Positions 18,039-28,014 of a stretch of 64,000 nucleotides of DNA are shown piece after piece (within the stretch, counting starts at the first letter, position 1; the number at the start of each line of letters is the position of its first letter). Source of the DNA: Asticcacaulis excentricus CB 48. Lineage in GTDB: Bacteria > Pseudomonadota > Alphaproteobacteria > Caulobacterales > Caulobacteraceae. The notes below the pieces were generated by a model that saw only the letters and a program-made list of their open reading frames with translations, searched no databases and was not told the DNA's origin. The stretch lies in assembly GCF_000175215.2 (NCBI RefSeq), contig NC_014817.1, forward strand, positions 896,501 to 960,500, written 5' to 3'. A program made the translations under genes and the position numbers.

Positions 18039-20906
18039 GTGCTAGACAGACGTGACTTGTTGAAATCCGTGAGCCTGCTGGGGGCCGTGTCCTATGGGGT
18101 CCCCGCACGGGCAAATGCAACTGATCGTGTCGCCCCTTCTCCGGATCCGGAGGTCGCCAGCGGGCCGTCACCGCGCGAAGTGCTCTCGCTGAACAAGGGC
18201 TGGCGTTTTTTCGAAGGCGACATCCCCTTCCCCAAGATATTGGGGCACGGCTGGTCCTACGCCAATGCCAAGGCCGGTTCGGCCTGGGGCGCGGCAGCGG
18301 CTTCATACGACGATACGGAGTGGGACAGCGTCACGCTACCCCACGACTTTGCCAGTTTTCAGGTGCCGAACGAACTCGAAAATCTGGCGCAGGGTTATCG
18401 CAAGCGCGGCATTGGCTGGTATCGCAACCTACTGAAATTCGAGGAGAGCGACCGCGGCAAGCATATCGAGCTACAACTGGATGGCATCTCGACCCATGCC
18501 ACCATCTGGCTCAATGGCACACTGATCAACCGCAACTGGTCGGGCTACAATTCCATCTGTGTCGATATCACGCCCTATCTGTCCTATGGTTCGGCGCTCA
18601 ATTCGCTAGTAGTGCGCGTCGATGCCGACGCCATGCAGGGCTGGTGGTACGAAGGGGCGGGCATTTACCGCAATACTTGGATCGTCAAGCGTCATCCGCT
18701 GCATATTGAGACCGATGGCGTGTTTGCCCACCCCGTTAAGACCGGTGATCAGTGGCAAATTCCCATCGAAGTGACGCTAAACAACACCACCGACCGGCCG
18801 CAATCGGCGGAGATCGTCTCATCGCTGGTCGATGCGGCGGGCCGTGTCGTCAGCACTTGTCGCCTGACCGCGCAACTCCCGCCTATGCAGACCGGCGTTG
18901 TGACCGGTCGCATGAGCGTACAGTACCCGACCCTGTGGGATATCGACTCCCCCTACCTGTATCAGGTGCGCACCCAACTCATCCAGCAAGGGCATGTCCT
19001 CGACGAGGTGGTGACCCCCGCCGGGTTCCGAACCCAAAGCTTTGACCCGGACAAGGGATTCTTCCTCAATGGCCGGCCCGTCAAGCTGAAGGGCGTGTGC
19101 ATCCATCAGGACCATGCTGGGGTGGGCGTCGCCGTGCCCGTCGGACTTCTGGAATACCGCCTGCACCGCCTCAAAGATCTGGGCTGCAACGCCATCCGCT
19201 GCTCGCACAATGCACAGGACAAGGCTTTTTACGCCCTGTGCGATCGGATGGGCCTTCTGGTGATGGACGAAAACCGCGTCTTCAACCCCTCGCCCATCCA
19301 TATGGCCGAATTGGAGTGGCTGGTGCGCCGCGATCGCAACCATCCCTCTGTCATCTTGTGGTCCGTCTTCAACGAAGAACCGATGCAGGGCACGGAACAG
19401 GGCTATCAGATGGTCCGGCGCATGGTGGCGAAGGTCAAGGCGCTCGACACCACCCGACCGGTGACGGCGGCCATGAATGACGGCCTGTTTACGCCCGTCA
19501 ATGTGTCTCAGGCCGTCGATGTGGTCGGTTTCAACTATCAGTATCAGAATTACGACGCCTTCCATAAGGCGCACCCGACCCTGCCCATCACCTCGTCGGA
19601 AGACTGCTCCGCCTTTATGACGCGCGGGGAATACAAGACGATAAAAGACAAGCATATCATCGCCTCCTATGACGATGACGCCGCAGACTGGGGCACCACG
19701 CAGCGCGTCGGCTGGAAGGCCATTGCCGAGCGGCCTTTTGTGGCAGGCACCTTTGTGTGGACCGGCTTCGATTATCACGGCGAACCGACACCGCATCAGT
19801 GGCCTTCCAACTCGTCCTTCTTCGGCATTATGGACCTGTGCGGCTTCGCCAAGACCGCCTTCTGGATGCGGCAGGCCATGTGGTGCAGCGAGCCGGTGCT
19901 ACATCTGGCCCCGCACTGGAACTGGGCCGGACAGGAGGGGCAGGACATCCTCCTCATGGCCCTGCACAATATGGACGAGGTGGAACTGTTCCTGAATGGC
20001 CGCTCGCTGGGGCGTCAGACGGGGGACCGCTATGAGATGAACCGCTGGAGCGTCGCCTATGCGCCCGGAAAGCTGAGCGCCGTCGGCTATCGCGGCGGCA
20101 AGGTGGTCAAGCGCTTTGAGGTCGAAACGACCGGCGCGCCGGTGCAACTGAAACTGACGCCCTTCCGTCCGCTGATGAAGGGGGACGGCATAGATGCCCA
20201 GCCCTTCACGGTCGAAGCGCTGGACGCGAAGGGCCGGCACGTGCCGACGGCGCAGCACAGCGTGCGCTTTACGGTCGAAGGCGGTGACATTATCGGGCTC
20301 GGCAACGGCAATCCCAACGACATCAACCGCGAAAAAGGCGACACGCGCGCCCTGTTCAATGGGCTGGCGCAGGTGATCGTCCAGACGCGCGAAGGCCAGT
20401 CCGGCCCGCTCGTCCTGAAGGCCATGGCCGAGGGACTGAAGACCGCGACGCTCAGGATCGACGTTCAAGCGGCGCAGCCCTGGCCCTATCAGGCCGTCTC
20501 CAAAAGCGTGCAGATCACCGAAAACTGGCGGCGCGCCCCCGAACAGGCGGGCCCCCTTGAGCCCCATCTGCGCCCCAAGGATAACGACATGAATTCGTGG
20601 GGCTGGTTCCGCGCGGGCGTGCCCTTCCCCGCGCCCGACCGCGACACGGAGGTCCTGTGCGCCGTCGAGGTCGAACCCTATGCCAAGGTGCGCAAGAGCG
20701 GCGGCGTCATCGAATGTCTGGGCCTGCTGGGCCCGGCCACCCTCTATATCGACGGGCAGAAGGTGGCCGAAAAGGCCAGCGACGACAGCGCCCCTCTGAG
20801 TGCCCCCTTCCCCAAGGGCGCCGGGAAGCACTGGGTCAGTCTGATTTTCCGCGCCCGTGGCGGCCAGCCCTTCGGCTTTACCGATGTGGTGCGTATCCGC
20901 GCCTGA
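18039..20906 (+). CDS. Glycoside hydrolase family 2, exported
   Basis: This 955-residue GH2 protein is a retaining beta-glycosidase, most likely a beta-galactosidase. The jelly-roll domain with RGIGWYR comes first. The TIM barrel carries the acid/base glutamate in FNEEP near 445 and the nucleophile region SSED near 520. C-terminal Ig-like domains include GGDIIGLGNGNP. A twin-arginine leader (LDRRDLLKS) suggests Tat export. I chose GTG 18039 over TTG 18012 because AAGGGAGG sits five bases before it and TTG lies inside the operator palindrome. It starts a plus-strand run with GH43 and GH29 genes. The exact sugar is uncertain. Confidence 0.92.
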   Translation: MLDRRDLLKSVSLLGAVSYGVPARANATDRVAPSPDPEVASGPSPREVLSLNKGWRFFEGDIPFPKILGHGWSYANAKAGSAWGAAAASYDDTEWDSVTLPHDFASFQVPNELENLAQGYRKRGIGWYRNLLKFEESDRGKHIELQLDGISTHATIWLNGTLINRNWSGYNSICVDITPYLSYGSALNSLVVRVDADAMQGWWYEGAGIYRNTWIVKRHPLHIETDGVFAHPVKTGDQWQIPIEVTLNNTTDRPQSAEIVSSLVDAAGRVVSTCRLTAQLPPMQTGVVTGRMSVQYPTLWDIDSPYLYQVRTQLIQQGHVLDEVVTPAGFRTQSFDPDKGFFLNGRPVKLKGVCIHQDHAGVGVAVPVGLLEYRLHRLKDLGCNAIRCSHNAQDKAFYALCDRMGLLVMDENRVFNPSPIHMAELEWLVRRDRNHPSVILWSVFNEEPMQGTEQGYQMVRRMVAKVKALDTTRPVTAAMNDGLFTPVNVSQAVDVVGFNYQYQNYDAFHKAHPTLPITSSEDCSAFMTRGEYKTIKDKHIIASYDDDAADWGTTQRVGWKAIAERPFVAGTFVWTGFDYHGEPTPHQWPSNSSFFGIMDLCGFAKTAFWMRQAMWCSEPVLHLAPHWNWAGQEGQDILLMALHNMDEVELFLNGRSLGRQTGDRYEMNRWSVAYAPGKLSAVGYRGGKVVKRFEVETTGAPVQLKLTPFRPLMKGDGIDAQPFTVEALDAKGRHVPTAQHSVRFTVEGGDIIGLGNGNPNDINREKGDTRALFNGLAQVIVQTREGQSGPLVLKAMAEGLKTATLRIDVQAAQPWPYQAVSKSVQITENWRRAPEQAGPLEPHLRPKDNDMNSWGWFRAGVPFPAPDRDTEVLCAVEVEPYAKVRKSGGVIECLGLLGPATLYIDGQKVAEKASDDSAPLSAPFPKGAGKHWVSLIFRARGGQPFGFTDVVRIRA

Positions 20907-20955
20907 CGCCCGCCGACCTCCCCTTTTTAGCCCCCCGAAACACAGAGACTCCCTG

Positions 20956-22563
20956 ATGGAAACCTCCCGCCGCCACCTGTTTGCCGCCGGTCTGGCCACA
21001 GCGGCCGCACTCCCCGCCAGCGTCGCCCTGCCCGCCACCGCCGCGCCCGCCGTCAAACCGCGCTGGGGCAAAGGCATCGAGCGTCAGCGTAAGGCCGATC
21101 TGGGCAATGGCACCTATCTCAATCCGATCATCGCCGGAGACCACCCCGACCCGACCCTGCTAAAGGACGGCGCAAACTACTATATGACGTTTTCGTCCTT
21201 CTATGCCTATCCGGGCCTGATCCTGTGGCATTCGACCGATCTGGTGAACTGGGCGCCCATAGGCCCGGCCCTGTCGAAGCCGCTGGGCACCATCTGGGCC
21301 GTGGACCTGTGCAAGCACGGCGACCGCTATTTCATCTATATCCCCGCCGCCCCCGACGGCGGTGAATGGTCGATCTACGCCATCTGGGCGGACCGCATCG
21401 AAGGCCCGTGGAGCGAGCCGGTCGATCTCAAAATCAAGGGCTGCATCGACCCCGGCCACATGGTCGGCGAAGACGGCAAGCGCTATCTGTTCGTCAACGG
21501 TATCCGCAAAATCCGCCTGACCGATGACGGTCTGGCCACCGATGGCGATCTGGAGCCCGCCTATCAGCCGTGGACCTATCCCGACGACTGGGTGACGGAA
21601 AACTTTGCGCCCGAAGGCCCTAAACTACTGCGGCGCGGTGGGTATTTTTACCTGATCACGGCGGTGGGCGGCACGGCCGGTCCCGTGACCGGGCACATGG
21701 TCATTGCCGCGCGCTCAAAATCCATTCATGGGCCGTGGACCCATTGCCCGCATAATCCGCTGGTGCGCACGCAAAGCGACGCCGAACCGTGGTGGTCGCG
21801 CGGTCACGCCACACTGGTCGAAGGGCCTGCCGGCGACTGGTGGATGGTCTATCACGCCTATGAAAACGGCTACCGCACGCTGGGCCGTCAGACCCTGCTG
21901 GAGCCGATAGAATGGACGAAGGACGGCTGGTTCCGTGCCAAAGGCGGCGATCTGTCGAAGCCCCTGCCCAAGCCCAAGGGCGGCAAGACGGGCACGGCGG
22001 GCTTTGCGCTGTCTGATGACTTCAGTCAGGACCGTTTCGGCGTGCAGTGGGCCTTTCACGACCCCAAACCGGATGAAATGACGCGGGTGAAGCGGGAAAA
22101 CCGCAGCCTGCGCATCATTGGTCGGGGCACCTCCCCCGCCGACAGCGCACCCCTGACCTGTGGCGTCGGGGACCGGTCCTACCGCATTGAGGTGACGCTG
22201 GAACTGGAGGGTGAAGCCGAGGCGGGGCTATTGCTGTTCTATAATCACAAGGCCTTCGTCGGCATCGGCTTTGACGGCGAACGCACGCGCACCTGGCAAT
22301 ATGCCGAAGATCAGGCGTGGAACCGCCAGAGGCTGAAGAGCCACACAGTGCGCCTGCGCCTGACCAATGAAGCTAATGTCGTGACCTGGCACTCTTCGGT
22401 GGACGGCGGTCAGAACTGGACGCGCCACCCGACGCGCATGGAGGTCTCCGGGATGCACCACAATGTGTTCGGTGGCTTCCTCAGTCTGAAGCCGGGGATT
22501 TACTGCACAGGCGACGGCGCTGTGCGTGTGATAGACTTCACCTATCAGGCTGGATCATTTTGA
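20956..22563 (+). CDS. Glycoside hydrolase family 43, exported
   Basis: The 535-residue protein starts with a twin-arginine leader (TSRRHLFAAG). Its five-bladed propeller domain shows the three GH43 acids: an aspartate in GDHPDP (about 62-65), an aspartate in KGCIDPGH near 173 and a glutamate in TENFAPEGP near 220. The C-terminal 180 residues form a beta-sandwich like DUF1349/concanavalin-type modules. GH43 enzymes remove xylose or arabinose, or galactose in some subfamilies. The gene starts 49 bases after the GH2 stop and is probably in the same operon. Confidence 0.93.
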   Translation: METSRRHLFAAGLATAAALPASVALPATAAPAVKPRWGKGIERQRKADLGNGTYLNPIIAGDHPDPTLLKDGANYYMTFSSFYAYPGLILWHSTDLVNWAPIGPALSKPLGTIWAVDLCKHGDRYFIYIPAAPDGGEWSIYAIWADRIEGPWSEPVDLKIKGCIDPGHMVGEDGKRYLFVNGIRKIRLTDDGLATDGDLEPAYQPWTYPDDWVTENFAPEGPKLLRRGGYFYLITAVGGTAGPVTGHMVIAARSKSIHGPWTHCPHNPLVRTQSDAEPWWSRGHATLVEGPAGDWWMVYHAYENGYRTLGRQTLLEPIEWTKDGWFRAKGGDLSKPLPKPKGGKTGTAGFALSDDFSQDRFGVQWAFHDPKPDEMTRVKRENRSLRIIGRGTSPADSAPLTCGVGDRSYRIEVTLELEGEAEAGLLLFYNHKAFVGIGFDGERTRTWQYAEDQAWNRQRLKSHTVRLRLTNEANVVTWHSSVDGGQNWTRHPTRMEVSGMHHNVFGGFLSLKPGIYCTGDGAVRVIDFTYQAGSF

Positions 22564-22580
22564 TTTCGGGTCGAAGTATA

Positions 22581-22664
22581 ATGATCTAGATTTTTCCTTT
22601 GCCCCTCGCCGGGTACGGGCTGCGCCACCTTGGCCGCTTGAGCGGAATGAGTATCATTCCGCTC
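22581..22664. repeat. Dispersed repeat, copy B (inverted relative to 31088)
   Basis: Read on the minus strand this matches the element at 31088-31190. It has a GAGCGGAATGA hairpin, then CAAGCGGCCAAGGTGGCG, then CCCGGCGAGGGGC, and ends in AAAAATCTAGATCATT. The outer hairpin here (22640-22664) has perfect 11-base arms, GAGCGGAATGA-GTA-TCATTCCGCTC. It occupies the gap between the GH43 and GH29 genes and may act as a terminator or be a MITE-like repeat. Confidence 0.7.
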
Positions 22665-22708
22665 TCGCATAATAAAACCTCGCATAATAGAAACATAGGG
22701 AGACACCC

Positions 22709-24034
22709 ATGAGGATGGGCAGACGGCATTTTCTGACGAGCGGGGCCTGCGCGATGGCGGCCCCGGCAGCGGCTGTGGCCACGACCCAGACCGATGAGCA
22801 AAAGTCAGCGGCCAAGCTGTCCAATGCCGACCCGGCGCTGGCCCCTGAGCTTTTGCTGCCGGAAAAGGACCTTGCGTGGTGGCGTGACGCCAAGTTCGGC
22901 ATCTTTGTGCACTGGGGTCTCTACGCCATTCCCGGCCGCGGCGAATGGCACATGTTCAATGACAAGGTGCCACCGGGCGAGTACCGCAAACTGGCCGAGC
23001 AATTCGATCCGCAGGCCTATGATCCGGACCAGTGGGCCGCTTTGGCCAAACAGGCCGGGGCCCGCTACATGGTGATGACGGCCCGCCACCACGACGGCTT
23101 CGCCCTGTGGGACAGCCCGTCCAGCTTCCAGCACTTTGACGCTATGCACGCCAAGGCGCACCGCGACCTGATCCGGCCCTATGTAAACGCCGTGCGGCGC
23201 GCCGGGCTGAAGGTCGGGCTCTATTATTCGCCGCTCGACTGGCGCTTCCCCGGCTATTTCCATCCGCGCGAACTGCCGGAAAACGCCCGGTTGCTGAAAA
23301 TGCAGACCTATGATCAGGTCGGCGAGCTGATGAAAAACTACGGCAAGATCGACGTATTGTGGTGGGATGGCGGCTGGCTGGCGCACAAGGGGACCGATGC
23401 CGACGCGGCGTGGTTCTGGGAGCCGGCCAAGCTCAATGGCATGGTGCGAAAATACCAGCCCAAGATCCTGATCAACCCGCGTTCGGGCTGGATCGGCGAT
23501 TTCGACACCGAAGAAGGCCACGGCACCATTTCCGGGCCGATCCGGGCGCGTCCGTGGGAAAAGACCTTCGCGCTCGGCTCGGCATGGGGCTACACGCCGG
23601 ACAATTATGCTATGCCGTGGCAAAAGGTCGTCCCGTTTATCGTCAATGCGGCCGTGCGCAACGGTAATGCCCTGATCAATGTGGGGCCAGACCCGCAAGG
23701 GCGTATCCCGCCCGCTCAGGCCGAAACGCTCAAGGGCGTAGGCCAATGGATGGGCAAATACGGCTATACGATTCAGGAGACCCGCCCCGGACCGCTTCAG
23801 CCGCGCGACGGCGTTTTCGGCACGACCTTCCGCAAAAACAAGGTGTTTGTGCACATCTTCTCATGGCCGGAAGACACGCTGACGCTGTCGGGCTTCCCCA
23901 AAACCGTGCAGACGGCGGTTAATGTGACGGGCGGCAAGGTCGTGTGGTCTCAAACTGACGGCACGCTGACGCTTCAGGTGGCCGCGGGGTCGCGCGGTGA
24001 CCCGCTCACGGTCATCGAACTGACCTGTGCTTAG
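22709..24034 (+). CDS. Alpha-L-fucosidase, GH29 (first)
   Basis: The 441-residue protein has a Tat-like leader (MGRRHFLTSG) and a GH29 barrel: WWRDAKFGIFVHWGLYAIP, MTARHHDGFALWDS and the nucleophile aspartate in DVLWWDGGW near residue 220. A small C-terminal beta domain follows. GH29 enzymes release alpha-L-fucose with retention. Fucose occurs on the side chains of some xyloglucans, which fits the locus. It follows GH43 with the dispersed repeat in between, so readthrough may be reduced. A second, more divergent GH29 is convergent with it. Confidence 0.95.
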   Translation: MRMGRRHFLTSGACAMAAPAAAVATTQTDEQKSAAKLSNADPALAPELLLPEKDLAWWRDAKFGIFVHWGLYAIPGRGEWHMFNDKVPPGEYRKLAEQFDPQAYDPDQWAALAKQAGARYMVMTARHHDGFALWDSPSSFQHFDAMHAKAHRDLIRPYVNAVRRAGLKVGLYYSPLDWRFPGYFHPRELPENARLLKMQTYDQVGELMKNYGKIDVLWWDGGWLAHKGTDADAAWFWEPAKLNGMVRKYQPKILINPRSGWIGDFDTEEGHGTISGPIRARPWEKTFALGSAWGYTPDNYAMPWQKVVPFIVNAAVRNGNALINVGPDPQGRIPPAQAETLKGVGQWMGKYGYTIQETRPGPLQPRDGVFGTTFRKNKVFVHIFSWPEDTLTLSGFPKTVQTAVNVTGGKVVWSQTDGTLTLQVAAGSRGDPLTVIELTCA

Positions 24035-24070
24035 AGCGATATGATTTGAGGTGGAAACATTAGCGCTATA

Positions 24071-24098
24071 GCGCCTCCCCTGATTTCAGGGGAGGCGC
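24071..24098. terminator. Strong bidirectional hairpin between convergent GH29 genes
   Basis: GCGCCTCCCCTGA-TT-TCAGGGGAGGCGC is a perfect stem with 13-base arms in the 97-base gap between two convergent genes. It can serve as a bidirectional terminator. No long U-run follows on the plus strand. Confidence 0.8.
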
Positions 24099-24131
24099 TT
24101 GAGTGATGATTCCATTAAAAATCTTTCCGCT

Positions 24132-25721
24132 CTAAGCCCGGAAGGTGATTTCAAACGCGCTGGCCAGAGGCGAGGCCCCCTGAGGCACCTCGATCACCAG
24201 TGCCCCCGCCTTCTGACGGAAGGCGCAGGGTTTAGCGCCCCCTAAGAGACGCACCTGCTTCACCGCACGCGCTTGCTTGGCATTTTTACCAAGAGCCTGA
24301 ATGGCAAGACGACCTTCGGGCTTGCCCAGCGAAATCGCATACAGGGTCTTGCCGCGCGTCGTGAAGCGAATGTCCTGCGCCGTATAGGCCGTCCCCTCCT
24401 GAAACGCCCCTTCGGCGGCCTCGGTCGGGCCTTCGCCGAACTGCGTCCACGGGCGGGTGCCATGAATGGCCTCGCCATTGACCTTCATCCATGCGCTCAG
24501 ATCGGCCAGCAGGGTTTGCGATTCCGGCGGCAGGCTGCCGTCGGGATACTGCACCACATTCATCAGCAGATTGCCGTTCTTGCTGACGATGTCGCACAGC
24601 ATGTGGATCACTTCGGTGCTGGTCTTGTATTTGAACCCGTCCGAATAGAACCAGTCGCCGTTCGAGGTGCAGGTCTGCCACGGATAGGGATTGATGCCTT
24701 TCAGTACGCCGCGTTCGACGTCCTGCACGAAGCCCTCTCTGTAGAACTCACCGGAGCCGAAATCCTTGCCATTATAGACGGCTTCGTTGCGTCCGGCGCG
24801 CGCCACGCTTTTGTTGTACATGTGCGCGACCAGACTGCGCCCGACCACACCGAAGGGCAGACCGCCGTCGGAATAGAGGAGGTCCGGTTCATAGCTGTCG
24901 ATCAGGTCCTGAATGCGGTTGTACCAGATCTGATGGAAGGCCGGGTCCTTGGTGTACCAGGTGTCCGCCGTGCCGCGATAAGGCTCGTTATGAGCCGGAT
25001 GATAGAGGTCGGCATATTGCGGGTCGGCCCCGTCATAGGCGACGCCGTTTTCCGGCCAGGTCTGATTATACAGATGGCTGGGGTGGAACCAGTTGTGGCT
25101 GGCCCCCAGATGCTCAGAGACGCCGAACCGCAGGCCGCGCTTGCGCGCCGCCGCCGCCCACGCCCCGACAATATCGCGCTTGGGCCCCATGGCCACGGCG
25201 TTCCATTTGTGATGCTTCGACTTCCACAGATCGAAATTGTCGTGGTGGACGCCCATGCTGACGAAGTATTTGGCCCCGGCCGCCGCGTACTGATCCATCA
25301 GGGCTTCGGGATCGAACTTTTCCGCCTTCCACAGGGGGATGATGTCCTTATAGCCAAACTTTGACGGCTGGCCGTAGGTCTTGACGTGGTGCGCATTGTG
25401 AAAGTGGCCGGGGATATAGAGGTTGCGCGCGTACCAGTCCCCGACGCGTGGCACCGCCTGCGGGCCCCAATGCGACCAGATACCGAACTTGGCATCGCGG
25501 AACCAGTCGGGCGTCTGATAGGTCTTCAGCGACTCCGGCGTCGGTTGAAACGGCCCTTTGGCAACCGGCAAATCGTAGCGGACCGGTGCCTTGGGCTGAC
25601 AGGCATCGCCATCAGAAGCCGCCATGGCCCTGGGGGCCGCAAAACCGGCCCCGGCAACCGCACCCAACGCCCCCATCAACGGCACACCGCCCAGCAGGCT
25701 GCGCTTGGTTAGTTTCACCAT
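24132..25721 (-). CDS. Alpha-L-fucosidase-like, GH29 (second)
   Basis: This 529-residue GH29 relative has WFRDAKFGIWSHWGPQAVP, SMGVHHDNFDLWKS and a nucleophile-type aspartate in DLLYSDGGLP near residue 284. It is longer than the first GH29 and differs around the active site, so the two may prefer different linkages or leaving groups. The leader (TKRSLLGGVPLMGALG) is a Sec- or Tat-like signal. It is the last gene of a minus-strand run with the GH9, GH5 and halogenase-like genes. Confidence 0.92.
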   Translation of the reverse strand: MVKLTKRSLLGGVPLMGALGAVAGAGFAAPRAMAASDGDACQPKAPVRYDLPVAKGPFQPTPESLKTYQTPDWFRDAKFGIWSHWGPQAVPRVGDWYARNLYIPGHFHNAHHVKTYGQPSKFGYKDIIPLWKAEKFDPEALMDQYAAAGAKYFVSMGVHHDNFDLWKSKHHKWNAVAMGPKRDIVGAWAAAARKRGLRFGVSEHLGASHNWFHPSHLYNQTWPENGVAYDGADPQYADLYHPAHNEPYRGTADTWYTKDPAFHQIWYNRIQDLIDSYEPDLLYSDGGLPFGVVGRSLVAHMYNKSVARAGRNEAVYNGKDFGSGEFYREGFVQDVERGVLKGINPYPWQTCTSNGDWFYSDGFKYKTSTEVIHMLCDIVSKNGNLLMNVVQYPDGSLPPESQTLLADLSAWMKVNGEAIHGTRPWTQFGEGPTEAAEGAFQEGTAYTAQDIRFTTRGKTLYAISLGKPEGRLAIQALGKNAKQARAVKQVRLLGGAKPCAFRQKAGALVIEVPQGASPLASAFEITFRA

Positions 25722-25833
25722 GATCTTTTCCTTTGTGTCTGCCAGCTCTTGCTAAAATTTATATAAAACAGCCAGTTATCTAGAGCATTCGGCGGCTAAG
25801 TTGAGCCGACGAATGGCTCTAATTATTTCTAAC

Positions 25834-25879
25834 GCCTCATGTTTTTCCGAAAAGTGGTGTCCACTTTTCGGCATGAGGC
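25834..25879. repeat. Interrupted palindrome after the GH9 gene
   Basis: GCCTCATG, a five-T spacer, then CCGAAAAGTGG-TGT-CCACTTTTCGG and CATGAGGC form a long hairpin directly after the GH9 stop. The CCGAAAAGTGG palindrome is, from general knowledge, frequent in alphaproteobacterial intergenic DNA. It probably ends or stabilises the GH9 transcript. Confidence 0.65.
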
Positions 25880-25880
25880 T

Positions 25881-27917
25881 CTAGATAAACTTGGACAGCA
25901 GGCGGATATAGGCCACCTGATAGCCGTTCGACACTTCGGTGATCGGCCACGAATTCAACGGCCAGCCATCATTGAAGTCCTTGTAGGATTTTTGCGCGGG
26001 CTGCGCGTAGGGCGGCGAAGGACGCTTGCTGCCACAAAAGTTGCTGACCGACGGACAGCGGCTGTCCCAGTCCCATTGCGTCTGGTTGGGGCCGCCCGGC
26101 ACAAAGCCCGGCGGCGGGCCATAGGTCGAGGTGCCCACGCTGTCCCATTTGGCCGAACCGTCCACAAACCAGGAATGGAAGATCTGAGTGGCGGAGTTTT
26201 CCGCGCCCAGACTGGACATATTGGTCAGATAGCACAGGCCCAGCGGGTTTACCCCGTGCATGTAGTGGATATAGGCCGAGGCCGCGTTCAGATTATCGGT
26301 CGCGCTGTGCGTCGTGCCGAGATTATAAACATTGAGCGCGGTAAACAGCAGGCCGAAATTACACTTGATACTGTTGCTGCCCCACACATAGTCCGGAATG
26401 AAGGCCTGATACGGGTCGGCCTTTGTGGTGATCTTGCCGCGTACCCATTCCCCATTGACGCCGTTGAGGTAGTTCGTGCGGATATCATTGGCCGTGGCCG
26501 AGGGCACCCCCGGCAGGGTCGCGTAGTGCAGGAGCGCATCCTGCGTCCCGCCATCATAGGGCGACACATAGTTGCGGAAGCGGATCAGGTTGGCCTGCCC
26601 GTAATTGGCTTCGACGAAATCGCGATAGGTGGTCTTGCCCGTCGCGTCATAGAGATAGACCGCCGCGATCAGGCGCGCCAGCAGACGTCCGCGGTCGTCC
26701 GTCTCCTGCTGACCGGCCCCCAGCCCCTGTGAGCCGTTGGCGGGATCATTATTGTTGAAAATGACATTCGGGTTGGCCACGGCCCAGCCCCACGCCTTTT
26801 CGGCCCGCGTCTGAAGATCGGCAGCATAGCTGGCGAAGGACGCAAAGCCCGCCAGCACCTTGGCCCCCCTTGCAAAGGCCCCGGCGGTGTTCAGGGTGGC
26901 CGATGTGCTGGGCGGGCCATAATAGCTGGGGCCCGTGGCGGCCGATGGTGGCGACGCGTGGCTGAGCCCGACAATCGACAGGACCGAACCGTCGGCCTGC
27001 TGCATGCGGCGCAGCCAGTCGAGTCCCCATTTGGCTTCGTCGATAATGTCCGGAATGCCATTGCCCGATTCCGGGATATTGTAGTCGTCTCCCCAGATGG
27101 ACGGCTTTTCGGCATAGGCGAACAGCAGGGCCGTCACGTATCCGGCCGTCCAGCTCGTATATTTATTGAAGTCGCCCGCGTCGTACCAGCCGCCGGAGAC
27201 GTCGCGTTCGGTCGCCGCATTGGTCTTGTCGCTGTAGAGGCGCGCATTGCGGTCCTGACCCGGCCCGACATGCGAAGCCGCATCGGCCCAGCCGGCCCCG
27301 GCATGGGCCACTGTCTTTTCCTGCCCGGCGCGCTGATAATAGAAGTAACGCACCGCCGCCTTCAGCACCGCAGCATAGACGTCGCTGGCGATCCTGAACG
27401 TATAGGATTTGACGTTCTTTTGCGCGTCGCGGATGTAGTATTCGCCGACGGCGGTGACGCTGCTGAAGTCGAAATGCCAGACCTTGTCGCCGGAACTCTT
27501 GTCGGTCGCCCCGCTGTTCCAGGCCACGGGGGACGCCGTAAACACCACAGCGTCCGTGGCGGCATTGACCACCTCATAGACCGTGCCGGGCATAAAGGAA
27601 TCGGCGGCGTCGAAGCTGATGATCTGCGTGCCGTCGGTCAGGGTGCCCACGGCCTCACCCTGCGGATCACGGATGACCGCGACCTTGGCCTGCGCCGGCA
27701 GGTAGCCGAACTGATCGACCACGATCGGTAGGCCCAGCGTCATGGTCGAAGGCCGCAACACCGCCGGTGTCGCGGACGAGGAGGACGAAGACGTCCCGCC
27801 GCCACCGGAACTGCCGCCTCCGCCCCCGCCGCCACAACTCAGGAGGCCAAACGGGATCAGGCTGATGCCTGCGGCCAGCAACAGGCGACGGCGGGTGGAA
27901 TCAACGGGGGTGGTCAT
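25881..27917 (-). CDS. Glycoside hydrolase family 9 endoglucanase, lipoprotein
   Basis: The 678-residue protein has a lipoprotein signal (RRRLLLAAG with lipobox LLSC) followed by poly-Gly and poly-Ser linkers. An N-terminal Ig-like domain near 60-160 precedes the GH9 (alpha/alpha)6 barrel, which shows SGGWYDAGDFNKY near 243 with the catalytic aspartates and, at the C-terminus, NSWPITEVSNGYQVAY with the acid glutamate. GH9 enzymes are inverting endo-beta-1,4-glucanases or xyloglucanases. It is probably tethered to the outer membrane, facing the polymer. I used the ATG at 27917, which has AAGGG eight bases upstream. Confidence 0.93.
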   Translation of the reverse strand: MTTPVDSTRRRLLLAAGISLIPFGLLSCGGGGGGGSSGGGGTSSSSSSATPAVLRPSTMTLGLPIVVDQFGYLPAQAKVAVIRDPQGEAVGTLTDGTQIISFDAADSFMPGTVYEVVNAATDAVVFTASPVAWNSGATDKSSGDKVWHFDFSSVTAVGEYYIRDAQKNVKSYTFRIASDVYAAVLKAAVRYFYYQRAGQEKTVAHAGAGWADAASHVGPGQDRNARLYSDKTNAATERDVSGGWYDAGDFNKYTSWTAGYVTALLFAYAEKPSIWGDDYNIPESGNGIPDIIDEAKWGLDWLRRMQQADGSVLSIVGLSHASPPSAATGPSYYGPPSTSATLNTAGAFARGAKVLAGFASFASYAADLQTRAEKAWGWAVANPNVIFNNNDPANGSQGLGAGQQETDDRGRLLARLIAAVYLYDATGKTTYRDFVEANYGQANLIRFRNYVSPYDGGTQDALLHYATLPGVPSATANDIRTNYLNGVNGEWVRGKITTKADPYQAFIPDYVWGSNSIKCNFGLLFTALNVYNLGTTHSATDNLNAASAYIHYMHGVNPLGLCYLTNMSSLGAENSATQIFHSWFVDGSAKWDSVGTSTYGPPPGFVPGGPNQTQWDWDSRCPSVSNFCGSKRPSPPYAQPAQKSYKDFNDGWPLNSWPITEVSNGYQVAYIRLLSKFI

Positions 27918-28014
27918 AAGCAATACCCTTCACATGACGGGAAGGCGGTCCCTGCCTTCCCGTGGACTGTTCTGTGCGTTTCAGGCCCTGTGCCTGAGCG
28001 GATGGTTTCCGCTG

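Noticed and set aside
20857..20955. Upstream extension of the GH43 frame into the GH2 gene
   Set aside because: The Tat signal peptide starts at ATG 20956, so the longer frame is only an open reading overlap.
24273..25364. 363-codon plus-strand frame opposite the second GH29
   Set aside because: It is antisense to a well-supported GH29 gene and shows no recognisable domain.
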